Shown: one piece after another, positions 9,343-17,277 of the stretch | Layout of the letters: each line of letters begins with the position of its first letter | How positions within the stretch are numbered: position 1 is the first letter of the stretch | The notes under the pieces: model-generated | The model's database searches: none | What the model was told of the DNA's origin: nothing | Seen by the model: the letters and a program-made list of their open reading frames with translations, nothing else | Assembly: GCF_004006535.1 (NCBI RefSeq) | Contig: NZ_RLIH01000007.1 | Location: forward strand, 35,928-99,927 | DNA length: 64,000 nucleotides | Reading direction: 5' to 3' | Source: Anaerosphaera multitolerans | Lineage (GTDB): Bacteria; Bacillota; Clostridia; Tissierellales; Peptoniphilaceae | Position numbers and translations under genes: made by a program

Positions 9343-9375
9343 AAGAGCTGACTTTTAAAAGTTAGCTCTTTTTTA
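9343..9375 (+). terminator. Intrinsic terminator after hbd
   Basis: The stem AAGAGCTGAC / GTTAGCTCTT (one G-T pair) with loop TTTTAAAA is followed by TTTTT. Confidence 0.88.
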
Positions 9376-9398
9376 TATAAAATTTTTAAAAATTGAAT

Positions 9399-9426
9399 TT
9401 CACAACTTAAAATATGGTACTATAAA
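9399..9426 (+). promoter_or_regulatory. Putative promoter of the APC permease operon
   Basis: TTCACA (9399-9404) and TATAAA (9421-9426) are spaced by 16 bases and lie directly after the hbd terminator, 27 bases before the permease start. Confidence 0.5.
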
Positions 9427-9452
9427 AATAATTAATTATAAGGAGGGAAAAT

Positions 9453-10838
9453 ATGGACAGAAAAAAACACATAGAACAGGTTACTTCTATGGAGACGGAA
9501 TTTAATCGAGAAATAGGAGTTTTTGGAGGGGTCAGCATTATTGGTGGAATTATGATTGGCTCCGGAATTTTTTATCTTGGTTCTTACGTTTTAGAGAGAA
9601 CCGGAATGAGTTTGGGATTATCTTTGCTTGCCTGGTTAGTTGGAGGTTTGGTAACTCTTCTTGCAGGTCTTTGTTATGCGGAATTAGGAGTAAGTATACC
9701 TAGAGCGGGAGGCTCTACAGTGTACCTTACAGAAGCCTTTCACCCTATGGTGGGTTTTTTAAGAGGATTTACAGATTGGATTATTGGTGGGCCCGGTTCA
9801 GTAGCTGCAATGGCAATTGCACTTCCATCGGCAATGAGATCTTTTTTTGAAATTTCAGATATGCAAATTAAACTGATTGCCACAGTACTTATTATATTAT
9901 TGACGGTTTATAATCTATTTGGTATTAAACAAGGAGCTTTTCTACAAAATATTTCAATGGTAGCTAAGTTGGTACCGATATTAATTATTCTTTTTGCAGC
10001 TTTATTTATGGGAAAAGAAAGTCCCCAGTTGACATTAAAACCTATGGTAGGTGGAGATGCAAGTATATTTCAAATTGTAAAGATGATTGCCTTTGCAACG
10101 GTGGCAAGTTTATGGGCCTATGAAGGTTGGACAAACTTAAATTCAATGACAGAAGAGATGAAGGATCCTAAGAAAAACTTACCTAGAGCTTTATTTATTG
10201 GAATAGGTGGCATTACTGTATTGTATACTCTTTTTAACTATGCCATATATAGAGTATTGCCTTACAATGAAATAGTTTCAAATATTGAGGCGGGAAATTT
10301 ATATTTGGGTACAGAGGCGGCTATTAGAGTTTTGGGGAATACAGGTGGAATAATAGTTTCAGTTGGTATGGTCCTTGCAATGTTTGGTGGACTTAACGGT
10401 TTAATAATAGCTCAGCCTAGAATGTACTATGCCATGGCAGTAGAGGGACACTTCTTTAAATCTTTTGCGGAGCTTCATCCAAAATATAGAGTTCCGACTG
10501 CTGCATTAATAGCTCAAATGATATTATCAATAATTTTGGTATTTACTAGAAATTTAGACCAACTTACTTCACTAGTAGTATTTACGGCAATGTTATATAA
10601 TTTACTTACAATAGTGGCAGTTATTGTTATGAGGAAAAAATATCCTGAAATAGAAAGACCTTATAAAATGTTTTTATATCCATACAGTGTTATTTTAACT
10701 ATTATTTTATTCTCAGGTCTAGTATTAAATACATTATTTGAAGATCCGGTAAATGCATTTCTTGGTCTTATAGTACAGGTTCTGGGAGTTATAGTATATA
10801 TGTACTTTGATAAGAAGCTTAAAGAAGAGAAGGTGTAG
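9453..10838 (+). CDS. APC-family amino acid permease
   Basis: A 461-residue inner-membrane amino acid transporter of the APC superfamily with about twelve hydrophobic segments. The first segment carries the family signature IGGIMIGSGIFYLG (about 29-42), followed by LAGLCYAELGVSIPRAGGSTVYL and the intracellular TVASLWAYEGWTNLNSMTEEMKDPKKNLPRAL-type region. The permease resembles the LAT/serine-threonine exchanger branch more than the lysine branch, but substrate cannot be read from sequence. Start ATG 9453 follows AAGGAGGG. It precedes, by one base, an amidohydrolase gene whose substrate may be what is imported. Confidence 0.88.
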   Translation: MDRKKHIEQVTSMETEFNREIGVFGGVSIIGGIMIGSGIFYLGSYVLERTGMSLGLSLLAWLVGGLVTLLAGLCYAELGVSIPRAGGSTVYLTEAFHPMVGFLRGFTDWIIGGPGSVAAMAIALPSAMRSFFEISDMQIKLIATVLIILLTVYNLFGIKQGAFLQNISMVAKLVPILIILFAALFMGKESPQLTLKPMVGGDASIFQIVKMIAFATVASLWAYEGWTNLNSMTEEMKDPKKNLPRALFIGIGGITVLYTLFNYAIYRVLPYNEIVSNIEAGNLYLGTEAAIRVLGNTGGIIVSVGMVLAMFGGLNGLIIAQPRMYYAMAVEGHFFKSFAELHPKYRVPTAALIAQMILSIILVFTRNLDQLTSLVVFTAMLYNLLTIVAVIVMRKKYPEIERPYKMFLYPYSVILTIILFSGLVLNTLFEDPVNAFLGLIVQVLGVIVYMYFDKKLKEEKV

Positions 10839-10839
10839 C

Positions 10840-12447
10840 ATGAAAAAGTTATTTTATGGCGGCAAATTTTACTTGGAAAGAGAAAAATTTGCAGATGCAG
10901 TACTAGTTGAAGAAGATAAGATTATAGAAGTTGGAAGCTATAAAGATTTAGAAAAATTGGATTTTGATGAAAAAATTGACTTAACCGGTAAAACCATACT
11001 TCCGGGTTTAAACGATTCTCACTGTCACATTTCCTGTGTTGGAGCTGCTTATGTGCAAGTTGACCTTTCTTCTTGTACTTCAATAGATGAAATAGTGGAA
11101 GTTACTAAGAAATTTATTAGAGAAAATCCAAAGCTTGTGGAAAAAGGTATAAGAACTATGGGTTGGAATCAGGATTTATTTACAAGCGGGGAAAAAAGAA
11201 TTTTAAATAAAAAAGATGTGGATAGAATCTCCACAGAAATTCCAATCGTTCTTGAAAGAGTATGCGGCCATATTTGTGCTGTAAATTCAAAGGTTTTGGA
11301 AATGAAAAATATCACCATTTATACGGAAGTACCTAGAGGTGGTACTATTGAATTTGATGAGAATAATGAACCTACAGGAGTGTTTACTGAAAATGCAGTT
11401 CAATGGATTGAACAAGTAATTCCTGAATATACTAAAGATGAAAAAATAGACTTTATGGTAAAAGCTTTAAAATATGCACAAAGTGTAGGACTTACCAGCG
11501 TTCAATCAAATGATGTGTCAGCTCCCAATACCTATGGAGATTTTGAATCCATTAGAAGTATCTATGAGGACAATCTTGTAGATATTAGATATAGACATCA
11601 ATTTTGTGCTTATTCCGGAGAAGAAATGGATTATATTTTAAATGGAGAGATGAAAAAAGACATATACAAGGGGACCAAACTGAAATTCGGACCTATAAAA
11701 ATGTTTAAAGATGGAAGTCTCGGTGCCAGTACTGCAATGATGAGAGACGGATATGTCAATGACAGAAATAATCATGGAGTATCGGCATTGGAATACGATC
11801 TTCAGGAAGAGCTTGTAGCTGAGGCCAGCAAAAGAGGGTTTCAAGTTGTAACTCACGTAATAGGAGACGGTGCCATTGAAGAGACTATAGATGCCTATGA
11901 GAAAAGTTTTGAAGATGGCGAAAATAAATTAAGACACTCTTTAGTACACTGTCAGATAACTGATATGCCCCTTTTGGAGAGAATAGCAAAGTTAGATGTG
12001 GGAGTTCTTTATCAACCAATATTTTTAGACTATGATATGCATGTAGTTGAAGATAGAGTGGGAAGAGAGCTTTCAAGCACATCTTATGCTTTTAATACAC
12101 TTGATAAACTGGGAGCTCATATTGGATATGGGACAGATGCTCCTGTTGAAGACTTAAATCCTTTTCCGAACATCTATGCAGCAGTAACCAGATGTGATAA
12201 AAACGGATTTCCGGAGGGCGGATTTTTCCCTGAAGAAAAGGTTGATATCTACACTGCCATTGATGCCTATACTATCGGTTCAAGTTATTTAGAATTTGAG
12301 GAAGATGTTAAAGGTAGGATTAAGAAGGGATATTTAGCGGATTTTACAGTTATAGATGAGGATATATTTGAAATTGATCCTATAAAGATAAAGGACATTA
12401 AAGCTTCTATGACTATAATCGGCGGAAAAATAGTGTATGAAAAATAA
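10840..12447 (+). CDS. YtcJ-type metal-dependent amidohydrolase
   Basis: A 535-residue cytoplasmic hydrolase of the amidohydrolase superfamily, YtcJ/Amidohydro_3 type. It has a small beta-sandwich start, LPGLNDSHCHIS with the HxH metal pair (about 60), a central TIM barrel, KMFKDGSLG, VTHVIGDGAIE and YGTDAPVEDLNPFPNIYAAV with the metal-binding aspartate, and a C-terminal segment KKGYLADFTVIDED returning to the sandwich. Members cleave amide or formamide bonds in small molecules; the substrate here is unknown. I choose ATG 10840 after AGAAGG, one base beyond the permease stop, so the two are co-transcribed and probably form an uptake-and-hydrolysis pair. Confidence 0.85.
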   Translation: MKKLFYGGKFYLEREKFADAVLVEEDKIIEVGSYKDLEKLDFDEKIDLTGKTILPGLNDSHCHISCVGAAYVQVDLSSCTSIDEIVEVTKKFIRENPKLVEKGIRTMGWNQDLFTSGEKRILNKKDVDRISTEIPIVLERVCGHICAVNSKVLEMKNITIYTEVPRGGTIEFDENNEPTGVFTENAVQWIEQVIPEYTKDEKIDFMVKALKYAQSVGLTSVQSNDVSAPNTYGDFESIRSIYEDNLVDIRYRHQFCAYSGEEMDYILNGEMKKDIYKGTKLKFGPIKMFKDGSLGASTAMMRDGYVNDRNNHGVSALEYDLQEELVAEASKRGFQVVTHVIGDGAIEETIDAYEKSFEDGENKLRHSLVHCQITDMPLLERIAKLDVGVLYQPIFLDYDMHVVEDRVGRELSSTSYAFNTLDKLGAHIGYGTDAPVEDLNPFPNIYAAVTRCDKNGFPEGGFFPEEKVDIYTAIDAYTIGSSYLEFEEDVKGRIKKGYLADFTVIDEDIFEIDPIKIKDIKASMTIIGGKIVYEK

Positions 12448-12477
12448 ATAAAAGTTGTTGTAAAATGTAATTTAGAG

Positions 12478-12538
12478 ATATAAGAAGCACTATTTTGTTG
12501 GAATTTATTATTAAATCAACTCGTGGTGCTTCTTATAT
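12478..12538. terminator. Long inverted repeat between convergent genes
   Basis: The arms ATATAAGAAGCAC and GTGCTTCTTATAT (13 bp, perfect) flank a 35-base loop in which GTTG and CAAC can also pair. It separates the amidohydrolase gene from the convergent sigma-54 regulator. T-runs are poor, so terminator function is inferred from location. Confidence 0.55.
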
Positions 12539-12543
12539 TTGAA

Positions 12544-14346
12544 TTAAAAGATGTCATATTTATAAAGTTTTCGGTATAGTGTAGAGAGATTTATCTCTAA
12601 AATATCTGCTATTTTTTGTTTATTCTTTGTTGAATTGCCAAATCTATTAATGTATTTTTCTAATAGTTGTTTTTCAAAGTTTTCGATACATTTTTTTAAT
12701 GAAGTATTGTCGTCTAAAAAACTCATGAAATTTTCCTTTGAGTTTCGTTCTGTAGTTTCAATTAAACTATTGGAATGAAAATGATAGGGTAGTAAATTGT
12801 CGGTTATTTCATCTTCGTTTGAAATATTTACTAGATACTCAACTATATTTTCTAATTCGCGAACATTTCCTTTCCAGTAAAATTTTTTAAAAATTTCAAT
12901 TATTTTATCTGAAAAAGTCTTTTCATTTTTATTTAATCTTTCGCAATATTCACGAAGTTTGTAATTAGCAATTATTGGAATATCATCTTTTCGATCTCTT
13001 AAAGATGGTACATTAATCGGGATGACATTTAATCGATAGTACAAATCATCTCTAAATTCGTTGTTTTCTATCATATTTTCTAAGTTCCTATTAGTAGCTG
13101 TGATAAGTCTGAAATTGACTTTAATAGTTTTGTTTCCGCCAAGTCGAGTAAATGAACCGTCCTGTAATACTCTAAGAAGCTTGGGTTGTAAATGAATAGG
13201 TAAATCGCCAATTTCATCTAGGAAAAGAGTTCCTTTGTTGGCAAGTTCAAATCTGCCTATTTTTCCAGTATTGCTTGCTCCGCTAAAAGCTCCTTTTTCA
13301 TATCCGAATAGTTCACTTTCTAATAAACTGTCGGGAATAGAAGAGCAATTAATAGCAACAAAAGGATTGTTTTTTCTTAAAGAATTATTATGTATAGCTC
13401 TAGCAAATAATTCTTTACCTGTACCGCTTTCTCCTCTAATCATAATGGAAGAGTCACTTTTTGCTACTTGTTTTGCAAGAGTAATAGTGTTTTTCATTGC
13501 AGTACTTTGCCCTAATATATGGTTGAAATCAATATTATTTTTACTTTCTAAAATATTATAGGCATCTATGATTGCATTTGAATATTTGGAAATTTCAAAA
13601 AGATAGCTTTTTGTATTATTGTTAATTTGATTTTCAACTGCTTTTATAATGAATTCGTCATAAGACTTATTAAAAGTATTATCTATTCGAGCAACTTGTT
13701 GAGAATATAGTTTTTCCAGATTTATATTACTAAATACTTTTGTAATATTTATATTATTTAACTCTGAATCTTTACAATTAAGCAACTGTAAGGCTTTTTT
13801 ATTGTAGTTTTTTATATTATTTTTATCATCTGTTATTATTATTCCGGATTCAAGTGAATTAATTAGGTTGTTAATTTCCTTGTTTTTAAGTAGTAAATCT
13901 TCTATCATTTCTTCATATTGTAAATTACCGGCAAGTAAAAATGATAACTTTCCTAAGAAAGTATTAATTGAGTGTAAATTGTTGAAAATATAGTCGTGTT
14001 GTTCTTGTGTAAAGGCTATAAGGCCAATAACGCCTATAGGTTCATCGTTAAAATCAATTATTGGATATCCTATAGTTGCTATTTCTTCACAAGAATTTAG
14101 AGAACTACAATTTTTACACCTACTACTTATTTCTTTTTGGACTATACGTTCTGGTTTCTTACTTTTTAATATAAATTCATATGAGCAACCTTCTGAAAGT
14201 TGTTCTCCTATAAAAGATTTGTATCTTCCTGTTGCTGCGATTCGGATTAAATCTTGGTTAATTATAGTTACATCGGTAGATAAGATAGCTTTTATAGCTT
14301 CTGCTACTTCTTGTGTAGAACTTTGAATATTTTTTAAATTATACAT
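12544..14346 (-). CDS. Sigma-54-dependent enhancer-binding transcription activator
   Basis: A 600-residue activator with three parts. The N-terminal sensor (1-150) carries C77, C80 and C86 in the spacing CxxCx5C. A PAS-like region follows (about 155-265). The AAA+ domain has Walker A GESGTGKE (305-312), the sigma-54 contact loop GAFSGA (352-357, usually GAFTGA) and Walker B TLFLDEIG (373-380). The C-terminal Fis-type helix-turn-helix ends in LEINLSTLYRKLYKY. It should hydrolyse ATP to open sigma-54 promoters. A canonical -24/-12 promoter lies in the divergent gap, so its target is very likely the yfcC-M20D-desulfidase operon. The signal is unknown; the cysteine cluster and the desulfidase target suggest a thiol, cysteine derivative or metal, as inference. 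Confidence 0.93.
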   Translation of the reverse strand: MYNLKNIQSSTQEVAEAIKAILSTDVTIINQDLIRIAATGRYKSFIGEQLSEGCSYEFILKSKKPERIVQKEISSRCKNCSSLNSCEEIATIGYPIIDFNDEPIGVIGLIAFTQEQHDYIFNNLHSINTFLGKLSFLLAGNLQYEEMIEDLLLKNKEINNLINSLESGIIITDDKNNIKNYNKKALQLLNCKDSELNNINITKVFSNINLEKLYSQQVARIDNTFNKSYDEFIIKAVENQINNNTKSYLFEISKYSNAIIDAYNILESKNNIDFNHILGQSTAMKNTITLAKQVAKSDSSIMIRGESGTGKELFARAIHNNSLRKNNPFVAINCSSIPDSLLESELFGYEKGAFSGASNTGKIGRFELANKGTLFLDEIGDLPIHLQPKLLRVLQDGSFTRLGGNKTIKVNFRLITATNRNLENMIENNEFRDDLYYRLNVIPINVPSLRDRKDDIPIIANYKLREYCERLNKNEKTFSDKIIEIFKKFYWKGNVRELENIVEYLVNISNEDEITDNLLPYHFHSNSLIETTERNSKENFMSFLDDNTSLKKCIENFEKQLLEKYINRFGNSTKNKQKIADILEINLSTLYRKLYKYDIF

Positions 14347-14362
14347 AATATCACCTGTAGTT

Positions 14363-14391
14363 ATAATATAGTATTTTTAGCAATTATGCAA
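14363..14391 (-). promoter_or_regulatory. Sigma-A-type promoter of the sigma-54 regulator gene
   Basis: On the minus strand TTGCAT (14391-14386) and TATTAT (14368-14363) are spaced by 17 bases. The -35 region abuts the inverted repeat proposed as the activator site, so autoregulation is possible. Confidence 0.55.
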
Positions 14392-14396
14392 AATAT

Positions 14397-14424
14397 AGTT
14401 CTTAAATTTGCAAAATTGAGAACT
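14397..14424. promoter_or_regulatory. Candidate enhancer (upstream activating) site for the regulator
   Basis: AGTTCT (14397-14402) and AGAACT (14419-14424) form an inverted repeat with 22-bp centre spacing, two helical turns. TGCAAAAT also occurs twice, 21 bp apart. The site lies about 40-65 bp before the -24 element, where enhancer-binding proteins commonly bind, though most sites lie somewhat further upstream. Confidence 0.45.
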
Positions 14425-14461
14425 CTGTTTTAAAGATAGTGTGTATCTGCGTTAAATTTTA

Positions 14462-14479
14462 TTGGTACAATTTTTGCAT
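14462..14479 (+). promoter_or_regulatory. Sigma-54 (-24/-12) promoter
   Basis: TTGGTAC-AATTT-TTGCAT matches the sigma-54 consensus TTGGCAC-N5-TTGCAT with one mismatch. The invariant GG (14464-14465) and GC (14476-14477) are exactly ten bases apart. It points toward yfcC and is divergent from a sigma-54 activator gene. Transcription should begin near 14489. Confidence 0.85.
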
Positions 14480-14511
14480 TTAATATAATTGAAAATTTGT
14501 AGGAGGTGAGT

Positions 14512-14541
14512 ATGCCGAATAATACTATATTAAAGATTTAA
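14512..14541 (+). CDS. Putative 9-residue leader peptide
   Basis: A strong ribosome site AGGAGGTGAG (14501-14510) directly precedes ATG, and the frame reads MPNNTILKI then TAA. It lies just inside the predicted sigma-54 transcript and 120 bases before yfcC. The strength and spacing of the ribosome site make translation plausible; a regulatory role is inference. Confidence 0.4.
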   Translation: MPNNTILKI

Positions 14542-14577
14542 ATTAGAAGTTTATATTTTTATTTCATTTTATGTTAG

Positions 14578-14598
14578 TTTATTTTATTTTATTTTATT
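14578..14598. repeat. ATTTT pentanucleotide tract
   Basis: About four tandem copies of TTTAT lie in the leader of yfcC, between the leader peptide and the yfcC ribosome site. Such tracts can vary in length by slippage. Confidence 0.55.
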
Positions 14599-14660
14599 GA
14601 TGAAGTAAAACATTGAATTAGCATTTAAACTTTATGGAATTTAAAAATGAGGAGGTCAAA

Positions 14661-16076
14661 ATGTTAGGTCAAAAGAAAGATAACAGTAAGAAAAAAAATA
14701 CAACTATTAATGCGTTTGTAATAGTTTTTGGAGTTATTGTTGCTTGTTACATATTATCGCTTTTTGTAAGCCCTGGCTCTTTTGAAAGGGAAATAATTAA
14801 TGACAGAACAGTAGTTATACCTAATTCTTTTCATAAAACTGAAAAAGTATACTTGGGACCACAAGCAATATTTCAAGCTATACCAAATGGCCTTGAATCT
14901 TCAGCAGGAATGATGTTTTTAGTGATGCTCGTCGCAGGGTGTATTGAGGTTTATAAAAGAACAAAGACATTAGATAAGGGAGTAGCTAAAATTTTATCAA
15001 AAGCAGAGAAGATAGGTTCAGAAAAAATCTTAGTTATTATAATGATAATATTTGCATGTTTTGGTGGTTTTTTAGGATGGAATGAACAAATCGTACCATT
15101 TATACCAATAATAATATCTTTGTGTATTGCTTTAGGATATGATTTAATGACGGGAGTTGCTTGCTCAGCAATGATTGATATGTTAAGTTTTTCCATATCT
15201 CCTACAAGTGTCTACACGGTAGGTATTTCTCATGAAATAGCAGAGCTACCCATGTTCTCGGGTTTTCTATTTAGATTTATAGTCTTGGTTATTTTTGATA
15301 TTATAATTATTTGGTATGTTTTAAGGTATGCTAGAAAAGTAAAAAAAGACAATACATTATCTATTACTAAAGATATAGATGCTTCAGAATTTATAGTGGA
15401 CTATGATGAAATAATGTCCGATCCTCTTTCAAGAAGACAGGGATTATCTCTTTTTGTCTTTCTGATTACTTTTATAGCTGCAATAATAGGAGTTTCTAGA
15501 TTTGGTTGGTCAATGAATAATTTATCGGCATGTTTTCTATTTACGGGAGTTGTAGCTGGTATTATTAATAATCTAGATGCAAATGAAATAGTGGACTGTA
15601 TAGTAGATGGTGCTAAAGATGGGTTAAGACCAGCCCTTGTTATTGGTCTTGCAAGAGGTATTCAGTGGATATTAACTGAATCGGGAATAATAGATCCGAT
15701 AATTAATGCGATTTCTCAACCTTTAATGAATTTACCGGGTTCTATTACAGCTATTGCAGTAATGTTTGTTATAGCATTATTTAATGGTCTAATTACTTCT
15801 GGTTCGGCGAAGGCAATGGCTTTAATGCCAATACTTATACCATTAGCAGACTTAATCGGTATGACAAGACAAACTATGATTTTAGCGTTTCAATTTGGAG
15901 ATGGAATAACAAACTCATTGTGGTTTACAAGTGGAACTTTACTGATATTTTTGACTATTGCAAAAATACCGCTGAAGAAATGGTGGAAGTTTGTTACGCC
16001 GCTAATTTTAATTCTGACATTGGTTAGTATTATAGCTTTAATTGTAGCAACTAGAATTAATTACGGTCCGTTTTAG
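14661..16076 (+). CDS. YfcC-family (DcuC superfamily) transporter
   Basis: A 471-residue membrane protein with about 11-12 hydrophobic segments. It belongs to the YfcC branch of the C4-dicarboxylate anaerobic carrier family, as seen from FLGWNEQIVPFIPI, GVACSAMIDMLSFSISPTSVYTVGI, ARGIQWILTESGIIDPII and the C-terminal LFNGLITSGSAKAMALMPIL, FGDGITNSLWFTSG. YfcC members are usually linked to peptides, amino acids or acylated amino acids rather than C4 acids. I choose ATG 14661, which follows GAGGAGGT; an earlier in-frame ATG at 14634 has no ribosome site. It is first in an operon with a M20D amidohydrolase and a desulfidase-like enzyme, so it may import an N-acyl amino acid or small peptide. Confidence 0.85.
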   Translation: MLGQKKDNSKKKNTTINAFVIVFGVIVACYILSLFVSPGSFEREIINDRTVVIPNSFHKTEKVYLGPQAIFQAIPNGLESSAGMMFLVMLVAGCIEVYKRTKTLDKGVAKILSKAEKIGSEKILVIIMIIFACFGGFLGWNEQIVPFIPIIISLCIALGYDLMTGVACSAMIDMLSFSISPTSVYTVGISHEIAELPMFSGFLFRFIVLVIFDIIIIWYVLRYARKVKKDNTLSITKDIDASEFIVDYDEIMSDPLSRRQGLSLFVFLITFIAAIIGVSRFGWSMNNLSACFLFTGVVAGIINNLDANEIVDCIVDGAKDGLRPALVIGLARGIQWILTESGIIDPIINAISQPLMNLPGSITAIAVMFVIALFNGLITSGSAKAMALMPILIPLADLIGMTRQTMILAFQFGDGITNSLWFTSGTLLIFLTIAKIPLKKWWKFVTPLILILTLVSIIALIVATRINYGPF

Positions 16077-16088
16077 GAGGAGAAAAAG

Positions 16089-17255
16089 TTGATTAAAGAA
16101 TTAGTAAAAGATATAGAAAATGAATTAATAGACTTGAGAAGATATTTTCATGAAAATCCAGAAAAATCGTGGGAAGAATTTAATACTCAAAAAGTAATAA
16201 TGGGATATTTAGATAATCTTGGTATTCCATATATAAAATCAACAAAGACAGGGGTAATAGCTACAATAAAATCAGCGAAAGAAAGTGATAAAGTAATTGG
16301 AATACGAGCTGACATTGATGCTTTGCCGATGACTGAACTTAGTAGTTGTACTTATAGGTCAAAAAATGAAGGAGTTATGCATGCATGTGGGCATGATGCA
16401 CATATAACGATTTTATTAGGAGTAGCTAAAGTATTATCAAGAATTAAAAATGAATTGGAAGTAAATGTAAGATTGATTTTCCAACCTGCAGAAGAGTTTA
16501 TTGAGGATAGTGGCGCTGCTTATATGAAAGATGAGAAACTAGTTTTAGAGTGTGATAGAATAATTGCTTTGCATATTTGGAGCCAAATGGAAATAGGGTA
16601 TGCTTCATTAAGAAAAGGACCTATTATGGCTGCTGCTGATACTTTTGATATTTTTATTAATGGGAAAGGTGGACATGGTGCTTTACCGCATCAGGCAATT
16701 GATCCAATTATTGCAGGCTCAGAACTTTTGTCTTCTATACAGAGGATAGTTAGCAGGGAAGTTAATCCTCAAGACACATCTGTTATTAGCGTTACATCTT
16801 TTCATTCAGGAACAACTTCAAATGTTATACCTGATTCTGCTCATTTAATGGGTACAACAAGAACTTTTAATAATCAACTAAGGGACGATTATCCTAAGAT
16901 ATTAGAAAGAGTTATAGAAGGTGTAGGGGATGCTACTAGAACGGAAATGAAATTAGAGTACCATCTGGGAACTCCTGCTTTAATTAATGATGAAGATTGT
17001 GTAGAAACAGGTTTAAAAGCAGCTGAAAAAGTTTTTGGAAAAGACAAACTTATTGAATATGAAAAGCAGATGGGTGGAGAAGATTTTGCAAAATATAAAA
17101 ATCCTAAGTGCTTATTATTTTTAGGCGGTGGTTTTAAGAAAATAGATAAGCGATTTCCACAACATAATCCTTATTTTGACATTGATGAAACTGCTCTGGG
17201 TTTAGGAGTGGAATATTTTGTACAGTATGTTATGGAATATGGAACAGAAGTTTAG
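16089..17255 (+). CDS. M20D-family amidohydrolase (N-acyl-amino acid deacylase type)
   Basis: A 388-residue cytoplasmic metallo-amidohydrolase of the hippurate hydrolase/YxeP group. Seen are RRYFHENPEKSWEE (16-29), GIRADIDALPM with the metal-site aspartate, the VMHACGHDAHI metal and catalytic motif, IFQPAEEF with the catalytic glutamates, and the late MGGEDFAKY. The family removes acyl groups from amino acids or cleaves small amides. Start is TTG 16089, preceded by AGGAGGAG that overlaps the yfcC stop. The enzyme is placed between an importer and a cysteine-desulfidase-like enzyme, which suggests release of a free amino acid, perhaps cysteine, for the next step; that is inference. Confidence 0.88.
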   Translation: MIKELVKDIENELIDLRRYFHENPEKSWEEFNTQKVIMGYLDNLGIPYIKSTKTGVIATIKSAKESDKVIGIRADIDALPMTELSSCTYRSKNEGVMHACGHDAHITILLGVAKVLSRIKNELEVNVRLIFQPAEEFIEDSGAAYMKDEKLVLECDRIIALHIWSQMEIGYASLRKGPIMAAADTFDIFINGKGGHGALPHQAIDPIIAGSELLSSIQRIVSREVNPQDTSVISVTSFHSGTTSNVIPDSAHLMGTTRTFNNQLRDDYPKILERVIEGVGDATRTEMKLEYHLGTPALINDEDCVETGLKAAEKVFGKDKLIEYEKQMGGEDFAKYKNPKCLLFLGGGFKKIDKRFPQHNPYFDIDETALGLGVEYFVQYVMEYGTEV

Positions 17256-17277
17256 TCGGTTATTAAAGGGGAAGGTT

